Assembly (NCBI GenBank): GCA_002270565.1
Contig: NQMI01000026.1
Location: forward strand, 124,001 to 188,000
Source: Stenocarpella maydis
Lineage: Eukaryota > Ascomycota > Sordariomycetes > Diaporthales > Diaporthaceae
Direction of reading: 5' to 3'
DNA length: 64,000 bases
Shown here: positions 1 through 10,639 of the stretch, in pieces
How positions within the stretch are numbered: the stretch's first letter is position 1
Layout: each line of letters starts with the position of its first letter
Program-made: the position numbers and the translations under genes
Notes under the pieces: model-generated
What the model saw: the letters and a program-made list of their open reading frames with translations, nothing else
Databases searched by the model: none
What the model was told of the DNA's origin: nothing

Positions 1-54
1 ATAAGTACCCCTAGCTATAAAGTAGCCCTATAGCACCTAAGGGGGGTACTTATT
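1..54. repeat. short imperfect inverted repeat
   Basis: AAGTACCCCT near position 4 is mirrored by AGGGGGGTACTT near position 42, giving a hairpin with about 10 paired bases. It lies at the window edge inside AT-rich repeat DNA, so whether it is an element terminus cannot be judged. Confidence 0.4.
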
Positions 55-780
55 ATAACTACTAGTAATATAGGCATTATATAGATTAGTATCCTAAGCT
101 ATAAAGGTGCTGCTATTATATCTATAGCGCAGAGAACTATATTAGTACTATATACCTAACTTAAGTATATTAAACTTATAGCTAGAAGGAGCATATTATA
201 GCTAACTGCCTAAAGTTATCTAATGCTAATAAGGAACTAGTATATATATACTAGTTAGCATAAATATAGCATTCTTATATAGCTAGCTTTATATTAAAGT
301 ATTAATAAGGGTTAGTAATAAAATGTATTATTTGAAAGCTTTAATAGATTCTAGAATAAAAAAGAACTTAATTAATTATAATATAATAGAAGTATATAAA
401 TAATATTACTACTTCATTACTAGCTTATTCCTAATAATTATTAATAAGGGAATATTACATATTTATAGAAGTTATTTAATATTTCTTAAGATTTATAATA
501 ATATAAGTATTATATATATATAATACTACTACTTTATAATTATTAACCTTCTAAATACTAGTATAATATTAGAGTTCTTATAGCTAGAGCTGCTAACCCT
601 TTAATCTAGTAAGGATAATGCTAATAGTATTTCCCTATTTAATATGATTAACTTAATATAGGCCCTATACCTAAGCAGCTCTTAAGCTATAAAGCAATAG
701 TAGCCCTAATCTCTTACCTGCTACCACCTAGCTAGGAGGAAGAGCTAGCTATTATACTAGGGGCTTAAGGTAAAAGCGAT
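55..780. other. AT-rich repeat DNA without readable coding
   Basis: The composition is the same as the rest of the RIP block, with many ATATA and TAGCTA steps. It lies upstream of the gypsy RT on the same strand, so it could be decayed gag or protease of that element. I could not read a convincing protein from it. Confidence 0.5.
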
Positions 781-1256
781 ATATTTATATTGGTAGGTAC
801 GATACTGGATCGAAGTGGTTCAGGGGGCTGCAGAGTACTGGTTGGAAAACTTGTGATTGCTTGTTGCTATCTGGTACTGATTTTGAGTGGGCTTCCGTAA
901 GCCCTCCTCATATACCCTCCGACATCGTCTCACCCCGCAGCACGCTGCGGGTGGCTCTGGTGCAAGTTTGCAAATGACGAAGAATCTAGTCAAAAACTAA
1001 CCTACTTTAACCCCGAATAACCCAACAACCCTAACCCATACGCCTATAAAAATACATACAGATATATATCAGAAGCTAGCCTTCTGATTGGTTTACTTAA
1101 CAAAGAATTTGGGCAAGAAATAAGTCTAATGCAGAGGTTCAAAGTCGGGGTAGTTGTATATCCTAAAAAATCAACTCACGGCCATACAAGTCATCTCCCG
1201 TCACGCACGCACTGGGCGTAGTTGGTCAAATTTGGCTGTTTCCGTTTAACAATTTA
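781..1256. other. island of near-normal base composition inside the gypsy element
   Basis: This stretch of about 475 bp has ordinary GC content, in sharp contrast to both flanks. Gypsy pol homology resumes just after it, at about 1257. It contains a short perfect stem (CCGCAGC with GCTGCGG, around 935-952). No long frame and no family I recognise are present. It may be a later insertion (a non-autonomous element) or a segment that escaped RIP. Confidence 0.5.
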
Positions 1257-2157
1257 AGAAGCACCTTCCTAATAAATATAAAGGCTTTTAGGACCTTTAC
1301 TTATATAAAGGAGCCTAAGGCCTATTAGAATATTATATTACTAATTATAAGATTAACTTAAAAGAATAAGTATAACTACCTTAGGGCCTATTATACCCCT
1401 TATTAGGCTCAAAACTTAAGATACTTAAGAGCTACTTAAATAAAATACTAGTATAAAGTTAGATTCAGCCATTTATTAGCCTAGCTAAAGCACTAGTTAT
1501 ATTTATACCTAAGAAAGCGGGCAAGCTATACCTTTATATTAACTACTATATATTAAACCAGCTTATATATAAAGATTAGACATTATTACTACTTATTATA
1601 AAGATCCTTAACTTACTTATTAAGGCTAAATTTATATAAAACTATACTTAAAAGAAGCTTATTATTAGCTTAGGATTTATATAAATAATAAGTAGAAAAT
1701 ATTATTTTAAACTACGTATAGCTAGTTAAAATGTACTATTATTTTCTTTAGGCTTACTAATACCGCAGCTATATTCCAGACTTATAATAATAAAGTACTA
1801 ATAGAGCTAGTAGATATATATTATATTATATACCTTAATAATATACTAGTATATAGTAATAATAACTAGATATATATATAATATATATAGTATTTCTAAT
1901 TAGCTATAATAGTAAGGATTATACCTTAATATTAATAAGTATAAGTTTTAAGTAATAAAGGTAGAGTATTTAAGGTTTATTATTATATTAAAGAGCATTA
2001 TTATAAAATAAAGTTATATTATAGCTATTATAGATTAGCTGCTCTTATATAGCATCTATAATATCCTTATGTTCCTTAGGTATGTTAGGTTCTATAGGCG
2101 TTTTATTAGATCCTATTTAAAGATTAACGCCTTACTAACTAACTACTTACTTAAAAG

Positions 2158-3118
2158 GAGGTACTATAAAGAGGTTAAAACTATTGCTTGGGATAAGAGT
2201 AGCATTTAAGCACCTAAGACTACTCTTTATTATAGTGCTATTACTATACTATTATAATCCTATACTGCTAATATGCCTTAAAACTAATGCATCTATAGTT
2301 ATAATAAGAGGGGTTATCTTATAATTATTTAAGAAAAGATAATACCCTATTGATTTCTACTTAAAAGAATTAACCCTAGTAGAAATATACTATAATATAA
2401 GAGACCTAGAGCTACTTATAATTATTAATACCATTATAATATAAAGGTACTATCTTTATTATATATAGGAGATTATTATAATAGTTATAGATTATCTAAA
2501 TCAAAAATACTAGTATACTAAGAAGAACCCATCAGCATAATAGTTATATTAGCTTAATATATTTATAGCTATTAATAATATTATAAAATACCGCCCTAGT
2601 ATAAAGAACCTCATAGATAGCTTCTTAAGAAGGCCTTATTATATAAGTAATAGATATATAATAGAGGAGCTATAAAGACCCCATAACCTTTTGCAGATAG
2701 TATATGCAGGTAGTATATGCAGATGCTTAGGGCTATAACTATAGTAAAGCAGGCAGGCTGGATACCTAGGTAGTAGGCCTAAAAGACTAAAAGAGTAGCA
2801 ATAATGCAGCATAATTGCCTAATTATTAAGCTATATATATAGTTACTTAGGACTAAAGTATATATTTACAGGCCCTTTTATATAATATAATAATAATATA
2901 TAAGTAGCTTAGATAGCCTATAAGGATATATATTATAGAACTATAATAAAGGGATGCTTTTATTATTATAAGAGTATAATATAAGAAGCAGATAGATAGC
3001 TTAAAAGCTAGAAAGACTTAGTATTTATAAGATAACCTACTTTAGTTTAATAATAAAGTATATATACCTAATAACTCAATAATAAGGCTAGAGTCATTAA
3101 AAATATATTAAAAATATA
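2158..3118 (+). repeat. direct duplication, copy A (gypsy RNase H to integrase)
   Basis: This is the first of two adjacent, diverged copies of the same gypsy segment. It begins near the sequence GGAGGTACTATAAAG and carries the RNase H homology (ending in the pattern for YRPSIKNLIDSFLRRPYY) followed by the start of integrase. It differs from copy B by scattered C/T and G/A changes and by a short extra tandem TATGCAG tract near 2695-2730, so the copies were mutated independently after duplication. An ambiguous base (n) sits at 3119, immediately after this copy. Confidence 0.85.
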
Positions 3119-3119
3119 N
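3119..3119. other. ambiguous base (n) at the duplication junction
   Basis: I noticed no other ambiguous base in the window. It falls exactly between the two near-identical repeat copies, which is where an assembly join would be least certain. Confidence 0.95.
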
Positions 3120-3121
3120 AG

Positions 3122-4080
3122 GGAGGAAATATAGAAAGGTCAAAACTGTTGCTTAGGGCAAGAGTAGCATTTAAGTACCTAAAACTACTCTTTATTATAG
3201 CACTATTACTGCACTACTATAATCCTACATTACTAATATGCCTTAAAACTAATATATTTATAGTTATAATAAAAAGGATTATCTTATAACTATTTAAGGA
3301 AAGATAATACTTTATTAATTTCTATTTAAGGAAACTAATCTTAGTAAAAATACACTATAATATAAGAGATCTAGAGCTACTTATAGTTATTAATACTATT
3401 TTAGTATAAAGGCACTACCTTTACTATATATAAGGAACTATTATGATAGTTATAAATTATCTATACCTAAAGTACTAATATATTAAGAGGAAGGTCTTAG
3501 TATAATAATTATGCTAGCTTAATATACTTATAGCTATTAATATTATTATGGAGTATTACTCCAGTATAAAGAACCTAGCAAATAGTCTCTTAAAAGGGCT
3601 TAACTATAGAAGTAATAGATCTATAGTAAAGGAGTTATAAAAACCCTGCAACTTTATATATATAGTATATATAAATACTTAGGGCTATAACTATAGTAAA
3701 GCAGGCAGGCTAAATACCTAGGTAATAGGCCTAAAAGACTAAAAGAATAGCAATAATGCAGTATAGTTACCTAATTATTAAGCTATATATATAATTATTT
3801 AAAACTAAAGAATATATTTAGGAGCCTTTTTATATAATATAATAATACTATATAAGTAGCTTAAATAACTTTTAAGGATATATATTATAAATTTATAATA
3901 GAAGAATTATTTTATTACTAAAAGAGTATACTATAAAAGGTAAATATATAGCTTAAAAGCTAAAAAGACGTAGTATTTATAAGATAACTTACTTTAGTTT
4001 AGTAATAAGATATATATATCTAATAATGTATTAATAAGGCTAGATTAATTAAAAGCATATTATAACTATAAGCTAGCCAG
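3122..4080 (+). repeat. direct duplication, copy B (gypsy RNase H to integrase)
   Basis: This second copy follows copy A head to tail, about 962 bp downstream. It is more heavily C to T mutated and continues without a break into the integrase sequence that is interrupted by the pogo element at 4176. It is therefore the copy in register with the downstream integrase, and copy A is the extra one. Confidence 0.85.
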
Positions 4081-4175
4081 CTATTTAAGTATAAGTAAGT
4101 TAATAAAGTTACTTATATATATTTACTTTTAGGATTCTCTTTATAAGGATATAAAGATATTTATTAATATATATA

Positions 4176-4202
4176 ACGTACTCCACAAGTGACCCGGCCA
4201 CC
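4176..4202 (+). repeat. left terminal inverted repeat of the pogo/Fot1-like element
   Basis: It starts ACGTACTCCACAAG and matches the reverse complement of 8939-8965, with one C/T difference at position 6. It is preceded by TA. Confidence 0.9.
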
Positions 4203-5345
4203 CTGCAACTACCCGTACAATAAAATGTAAGATAATTTAACCACAATACCTTAAATCAATTAAAACTATTCAGAATCCTATTCTTTAGAGGTAGATACAA
4301 CTTTCTAACACGTACAAGCATTATGGCCAGGCTTACTACAGATGCCACATTATCGCGCATGTATTACAGGCCTCCTTATATAATCACTACTCTAACTTAT
4401 TTCCCCTACTAACTGCTGCATTATATTAATTTAAGCCTTTAAATCTTTTGCCTGATTAATAGTAAGGAACTCTCCTTTCTGTAGCTGCTTTTTTTTCATA
4501 TGATGATAGCAGCTAAGGCGGTTATTTGCATCTCAAAGTTCAGCAAGGTCTTGGCGCATAAGGGTCTGCTTGTATACCATTATTAAGATGCTTTTGTTTA
4601 GCTACTTAAGGCTTGTAATAATAAATAATGGTAAGCTATTCTAGTGTTATATGATGCGATTTTGAATATACTCTATCTATAACTCAGCCTTAATCGGGTT
4701 ATTTAGTATCTTTAGGACCTATGGAGGTAGTTATTTAGTAGAAACTAGAGGTATTAGTGTATAAAACTATATATCTAGCTGCGAATCACATAATTCGGGT
4801 CATATAGTACTAGGCCTATTACTTAAAAGCCTACCTAGATATTTGGTTTAGTTATTACAGCATCATATGCCTTATAAAAGGCTGGGAGGAAGTCCTCCTT
4901 TAAAATATAGGTTATATGCGCCTATATTAGACCTTTAATTTCTTTACCATACGCCTATTTCAGAGGTCCAAAGCACCTGATATTAAGAGGCTAGAGCTTA
5001 TGTAATGAATGAGCAGGCATATAGAGTGTTATAATGTTTTATTCCTTGCAATAGAGCTCAAAATTAACCGAATGGTGGCTCTCATAGCCGTTAAGGATAA
5101 GGAGGCGGTGGGTGCCCTTTGTATGATGCTTTATATAAAAATTAAAGTGTTTTGCCCATTCTAAGCCTCTCTCATTTATCATCCAACCGTTTTGTAAAAG
5201 CGTGATTACCCAGTCGTGCGATAAAGGGCTATTTACAGTCCAGAAGTCAAGATGGACCTTCCCAGTAAAGATAATATAGGGCGGGATTAAATAGCCGTAT
5301 AATGCAATGCCCTGGATTACTATAACCCATTCCTGGTTTCCTTAT

Positions 5346-5391
5346 GAGATCGGATATTCGCACAGGAAGAAACGGATGGTACACAGGTACG
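5346..5391 (+). repeat. left terminal inverted repeat of the MULE
   Basis: It matches the reverse complement of 8242-8287 with a single C/T difference. It is preceded by the octamer TTCCTTAT. Confidence 0.9.
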
Positions 5392-5640
5392 CTTTTGACC
5401 CCTGCGCTGCAGCCAATCAGAGCGCCCCATTCAACCACACTTAACCGCCCACACCACCCACACCAGTGCTTTTTATCCCCTAGACCTGCAGACCTGCCAT
5501 TCCTCCTTCAGCCACCTAATAACACTCCCTTACTAACCACTCACTATGTGTAATACTGACTAGATCTTCTTACGATCAATTATTCTGCCATTAAAAATAT
5601 ATCTTCATCTGTTAGAATTGAATTTGCTGATGTTACAGTG

Positions 5641-7700
5641 ATGGCGCAGGTCTCCAACTATACCTACCTTAAGGCATAATAGCAGACGGATTATTATAAT
5701 TAAAACGCCTATATTACTGCTATAAATGGCTGCTAACCAGTGCTTTTTAGCCCTTTTCCCTTCCTAAAAATTTTCTATAATGGATATGATACCTATGCCG
5801 ACCTTAAGGCTGAATTAGATGTTGCTATGAAGTCTGCTAGCTTCCTGATAGTAATCTAGAAGTTAGGGCCTAACTGGGTGCATTTAGGATGTTGCCGCGG
5901 CAATTAGCAACCCTTAACTACTATAATTAAGAACGCTATAATGATTAAAGCAGGCTGTGGATGGAAAGCACTAGCCCATATATTGAAGGTAATAGAAGGC
6001 AAATAGAAGCTTATGATTTATGAGAGTATATATTATTACTATGGTCCTTAAGAGGTTAGCAAAGCCTAGCGTAGCTGGGCGAAGCTGATAGACTTATAGC
6101 GTGAATTCCTTACTTGTATTGCTAAAGATCCCTCTATAGTGAAGCTGAAGAAGCTTGAATTAGCACTCTAATAGTAGTATCCAGACGTATAATTAGGGCC
6201 CAATATGATAAAGAACTAGCTAGCAGATTAGTATAAGGAGGAGCAAGGAATCTACACCCTAACTCAAGCCTTACTAGATTGGCTTGAGAAGAAGGGATAT
6301 TGGTACTGCTTTGCTATTAACGTTAAGAATAATGTTACAAGCATCTTTTAGTATATAAACGAGCAGATATCGTGGATCTAAGAGAATTGCTTTATGCAGT
6401 GCCTCTCGTTTAACTATATATATATAATAAACAACAAGAAGATGCTATACTTCTAAGGTACTTACGTAACCTATATGAGGAAGAACCTGCCCTTATTCCA
6501 AGGCGTTATTAATAGCGAGAAGGAACTTAACTTCCGATAGCTTCTTAAGCAAGCTTATGAGCTCCTTCGCTATTACCAAGCCGACGATCTGATGCTTTAT
6601 ATGACCAACTATAATACCGCTTTAATTAATATCCTTAGCTATGAATTCCCCTAAGCATGTTACCAACTATATATCTTCCATATTAACGCGAACGTTACCC
6701 TAAACATCAAGAAGAAGTGGAAGAAGCCACGGGCAATAGGGGAAGAGGAGGATAATTTAGAAGATGAAGCTGGTGAGGTTAAAGATAAGGAATCACTTAA
6801 TGGTCCTAAGAGAAATAAGGCTATAATACCTGTAAGGGTCCCTAGTCTAGAGGATATCCCCTATACTCGCCAGGCTCTATTTAACCTACTAAAGATCATG
6901 GAGTTCTTAACTGATCGTAAGATCTATAATATAGCTTAGTAGCGCCTTTAAGAGAAGTTTGTAAACCAGGTGGCGATTATTAACTATCTCCAGACCTAGT
7001 ACATTAATAAGGAAGAAAAGATCGTCGCCAAATAGGTTGCGTATAAGACTTATAAGACTCTCAACTTCAGCTTACATGCGACCTCCTCCACAGAGGCTAC
7101 ATACTAAAAGCTAAAGGTCTATCTTGGCTATAGAATGGGGAACATTCTCTACTTAATTCAGGCTGTTAATGAGATAATTAGCAATAGTTCTTATGCCCTA
7201 TATGCTAAGGAAGCTTGCCAGAAGATATACTCCCTAGAAAAATTTAATGGGCAGAAGTAGCTTGGTGAGCTTCCGCTTTAAGTCTCGTGGGCGGCCCTTG
7301 ATCTTCTCGCAATGATGAGAAGTTAAGCACTATGTATGGTTAAGAAGTAGATCCCACGGGGCGACTGCTCGCTAGTTATGTGCGATTGCCCTATTTATAC
7401 CTAATATGGCTTGCCCTGTGCAACTGCCTTGCAGATAGGCATGATGCCAAGTTGCTCTTGAAGAAGGAGGATATTTATGAGTCTTATTGGCTGGATTGTG
7501 ATCTTTCGCTTGGGAATCCTCTCCTTGTAATCTACTCGCTTATGAAGGTTACTGCTATGAAGGGAAGACCTTGCGATAAGAGTACGTTTGGTGCATAAGA
7601 AGAAGGAATCCTTGCTAACTGTAGGAAGGCTATACTGGGCAAGAAGACGACCTTAATAACAACCAGTTTGGGTAGTAGGGCAGGTGATAAAATGAGGGTG
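5641..7700 (+). pseudogene. MULE-type transposase, RIP-inactivated
   Basis: One frame can be followed from an ATG at about 5643 through many TAG/TAA codons that stand where Gln is expected. Around 6440-6500 it reads a block ending GTYVTYMRKNLPL, the counterpart of the MULE DxTYxTNxxxxPL core; the Asp position is not preserved. Around 6590-6720 it reads MTNYNTALINIL, then a FHINANV stretch, matching the (V)TDRxxALxxA and WHINKNV blocks of the domain. A C-terminal CDCP...YGLPC pattern near 7380-7425 resembles the SWIM zinc motif. The frame is otherwise continuous, so base substitution rather than indels has killed it. Confidence 0.78.
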
Positions 7701-8241
7701 ATGATGGCTTCTGTGCAATGTGTTAACTTAGCATTTGAGTGGAATGATGAGACTCTCTAGTCCCTTGACTAGAAGGACTCCTATAGCAGGAAGAACCAGC
7801 GAGAAGTAGTCTAATGGGACAAGTAATTGGAGGCAGGGCTTATGAAGCTAGCTACTTGTTAGCTTCTGAAGCGACGATCTGTAGCTGCAGCCTCGCTAGC
7901 GGCGATGACTGCAATACCTGAGCTAGCAGTCAAGAAGCGCTGTATGAGGGCTTGTGAGATGGTCAACTAGCTGCTACGGGTAGATCTGACTGTGGAGGAC
8001 CTTGTTGACGATGAGAAGGATACCTAGGAGGAGATTTAGGTGCTCGGATTGGTTAAGGAACGCCCCATTAGATGAGGAAAGAAGTAGCAAAACACTAGGG
8101 GAGAAGAAATAATAGGGGCAAGCGGAAGCAATAATAGTAGCATTTATATATAGCGATAGATGTGTAGTTAATGACTGTGTATTATTGATTTGTATGGCGA
8201 ATGGGTGGTGTAAAATAATGTTGGCGCACGGGGGGTGCACT

Positions 8242-8287
8242 CGTACCTGTGTACCATCCGTTTCTTCCTATGCGAATATCCGATCTC
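8242..8287 (-). repeat. right terminal inverted repeat of the MULE
   Basis: This is the partner of 5346-5391. It is followed by the second copy of the octamer TTCCTTAT at 8288-8295. Confidence 0.9.
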
Positions 8288-8938
8288 TTCCTTATTATAC
8301 GGCTCTTGGCTTCCCACGTCGATCAGAGGTTGTAACAACGGTGTCTGCAGAGATTTTGCCCATCATAAAGCCTGTTTCATCGAAGTTATAGATATCATCA
8401 TCATGGATCCCATATTTCGCAATTATATTTCATACGAGTAAAAACCACGCACGATACGCATCCGGATCCTCGCAGAGGACTCTCTGGTAGTCGATTCTTT
8501 GATTAAAACGCATTTAGAGCTTGGGTTGTCATTATATGAAGTTTGCAGCCCAGTTGGTTCTAACGCGTAGCGCGTCGCATTCGCGAAGGAGTCGATCGGC
8601 CATTTCTCAAACACCACCAAGGCGAGGCGGAAATGATCGCGAATTTAGGTCGATTATATATCATATGATGCTCTCCTCTTCATATAAGGTCAATTTTTGG
8701 GAAGGTGAATGGGTATCGCGTTTGCACTAAGTGCCACGTTATCAGTCTTGGAGTATCAAATGAGGGACTTTATAGATCCGTGCAGCCTTTTATACGCTTA
8801 ATTTTGGGTCTGATTAAAGCGCATTTAGCGCTAGAATAATATCGCTTTCAAATGATTATTATGGCATAATTTGTGGCGAAGAAAATTAAGAAAGAAGATA
8901 GGTCGTACGGAAATGACAGAAAGTGGCCGGGTTACTTA

Positions 8939-8965
8939 TGTGGCCGGGTCACTTGTGGAATACGT
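8939..8965 (-). repeat. right terminal inverted repeat of the pogo/Fot1-like element
   Basis: This is the reverse complement of the left terminus and is followed by TA. Just inside it, at about 8922-8940, is a partial second copy of the GTGGCCGGGT...ACTT motif, a short subterminal repeat that could be a transposase binding site. Confidence 0.88.
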
Positions 8966-9420
8966 TATAGTTTATTAATAAGGAAAAGTACTTAAGCATA
9001 AGCTACTTTACTTCCTTATAATACTATTATTACTTATAAGATTATATTAAGAGATTTTAATAAACTTTATTATAAGTTATTATTTTTTAATTAACCTATA
9101 TAATAATAAACTATATAATATTATTCTAATAATAATAAATAGATTTATAAAACATACTATTTATATTAATATAAGTATAGAATTTATAAGTTACTTTTAG
9201 ATATTAGTTTATATTATCTTAAGTATAAAGTAATTCTTAAACACTGCTTTTTATTCCTGAATAAATAAATAAATTAAAAAGTAAAACTAAAATATAAAGT
9301 ATTATTTATAAATATATAAAAATATTACATAACTTAATTAAATTTAGCTTCTTCTTAATACGTAATTTATATATAATAATATAGTATTCTAAGGACAAAT
9401 AAGAGGAGTTAAAGTCTTAA

Positions 9421-10285
9421 GGATAAATATATAAGTATTATATAATATTTATATAATATAAATATAAAATATATAAAGTAGTATAATTATTATTATATTA
9501 ATAATAATATTTAAAAAAGGAGAATTAATAATAATATTTATTAAGTACTTATAATAGAAATATAAAAGTAGTAAACTTACTATTAAGTATTTAGGCCTAT
9601 TTAAAATAGCAGAAGTAATAACCTAATATAGCCTAATATACTAGCTAAAGCTAATTAAGTAATATTAAATATATAATATATTATAAGCCTGATAGAAATA
9701 ATACTAGCAGTTAGTTATAAATAGGATAACGGCCTATTAAACTAGTACAACAGATTAAAGAAAGCAGCATAATTAGGCATAAACTAGTATATAACCTAAT
9801 ATTAGGTAAGCTAGAGCAATTAGAGCAATAATCACTTCTAGCGCTCTAATACTAGGGAGCAACTAAAGCAATAAGCACTCTATATACTCTATTATACTAA
9901 AAGTAATTAGTACTCTTAATAAGTTAGACTTAAAATATAAACTATATAAACCTATAATTATTACTATTAGATAGCATAATTTAAAATAGCTCATTCGTAG
10001 TTAATTTAAGTATTTACCTAAAAATAGCTTTAATAACTTTCAATTATTATTTTATATCATTTAAAATAAGTTTATTTTAAATACTCCTTAAATATAAACC
10101 TATTTATTAGATTTATTAGCTAAAAACTAGCTATAATTATTATATTTTAATTACTTTTATTTAAATATTTTATATATATATAATATTTATTTTATTAATA
10201 TAAGTAATTTAAGCCTTATTAATTTACTTTATTAATAAGTATAATATTTTAACTTTTATTTTGAAATTAAGTTTTTTTATTTATT

Positions 10286-10322
<37 letters not shown>

Positions 10323-10600
10323 GTAATATTAATGCTCCTTAATATAACTTTTAATAAAAAATAGCTAATACTAAATATATATTTATTATTCTTTAAGAGT
10401 TTTAAGAAATGAGTATTAAAATATACTATTTTTATACTTTTATAAATAGTTAAATTTATTAAAATAAAATAAAAATATTTTAGTAAGAGATCTATACCTT
10501 ATAAGTACCTATTAATATTATTAATATACTTATTCTAGCTAGAAAGTATATAAAGCTTAATACTCTTATATCTTATAATAGAACTTTAGAATGACTTTAA
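9421..10600. other. AT-rich repeat DNA without readable coding
   Basis: This is RIP-type sequence between the end of readable gypsy integrase and the gag fragment. It would be expected to contain the rest of pol and an LTR boundary. I could not identify LTR ends or a primer-binding site. A TAA microsatellite lies at about 10286-10325. Confidence 0.5.
10286..10325. repeat. (TAA)n microsatellite
   Basis: About 13 uninterrupted TAA/ATA units inside the AT-rich block. Confidence 0.9.
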
Positions 10601-10639
10601 GCTTATTTAATTTAAATTAAAGCCTACTAATATTTCTAT

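Larger units (their letters stand above)
5346..8287 (+). mobile_element. Mutator-like (MULE) DNA transposon nested in the pogo element
   Basis: Inverted repeats of about 46 bp, starting GAGATCGGATATTCGC, bound the element at 5346 and 8287 and continue more loosely inward. The octamer TTCCTTAT flanks both ends (5338-5345 and 8288-8295), which fits the 8-10 bp target duplication of Mutator elements. Removing the element and one octamer restores the pogo transposase frame from GKPRA into GNQEW. The length is 2942 bp with one transposase frame on the plus strand. hAT elements also make 8-bp duplications, but the protein homology is to MULE transposases. Confidence 0.88.
4790..8640 (-). pseudogene. 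pogo/Fot1-like transposase, RIP-inactivated and split
   Basis: The minus strand reads the family in order. First comes the end of the CENP-B-like DNA-binding domain (a NW..NF motif and an RIDYQR block, about 8470-8600). The DDE domain opens with NFDETGF at 8370-8390 (first Asp intact, codon 8379-8381) and a TTSDRRGKPRA block, where the Mutator-like element interrupts. The gene resumes below 5338 with GNQEW. The second catalytic Asp has become Asn (LILNG, codon 5090-5092), and the third has too (PLN, 4982-4984), preceded by a Gln to stop change at 4991-4993. All these changes are TpG to TpA or CpA to TpA. The gene is dead three times over: stops, catalytic loss and insertion. Confidence 0.88.
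4176..8965 (-). mobile_element. pogo/Fot1-like (Tc1-mariner superfamily) DNA transposon, interrupted
   Basis: Near-perfect terminal inverted repeats of about 26 bp begin ACGTA(C/T)TCCACAAG and run through GACCCGGCCA. They bound the element at 4176 and 8965, and each is flanked outside by TA (4174-4175 and 8966-8967), the target duplication of this superfamily. Without the inner Mutator-like insertion (5346-8287 plus one 8-bp duplication) the element is about 1.84 kb, the usual size for Fot1-type elements with one transposase of about 500 residues. The transposase is on the minus strand and can be read through stops. The element sits in the integrase gene of the gypsy element. It is visibly less AT-rich than its host, which suggests a later insertion. 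Confidence 0.9.
1257..9420 (+). mobile_element. decayed Ty3/gypsy LTR retrotransposon, pol region
   Basis: Reading the plus strand through stops gives gypsy pol in the correct order. Reverse transcriptase lies at about 1380-2100, with a recognisable VIFIPKKAGKL block, a LDL-like palm motif and the catalytic YxDD box decayed to YLNN (the source of DILVYS). RNase H lies at about 2200-2660, and the integrase zinc-binding region from about 2980. Integrase continues after the large insertion at 8968-9200, where a frame resembling the gypsy integrase core block (NFITGLP...ILIIVNRFTKHAIY-like once Gln stops are allowed for) is read. Asp to Asn change in the palm box means the enzyme is dead. No LTRs could be identified by eye. 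The insertion at 4176-8965 splits integrase. Confidence 0.8.

Noticed and set aside
5641..7700. Reassigned TAG/TAA codons (Gln) in the MULE frame
   Set aside because: Intact nuclear genes in the window use TAA/TAG as normal stops, and the changes follow CpA to TpA, so RIP explains them.
4160..8979. 9-bp direct repeat TTTATTAAT flanking the pogo element
   Set aside because: It lies several bases outside the inverted repeats at one end, in DNA made mostly of A and T. The TA dinucleotides directly abutting the termini fit the family.
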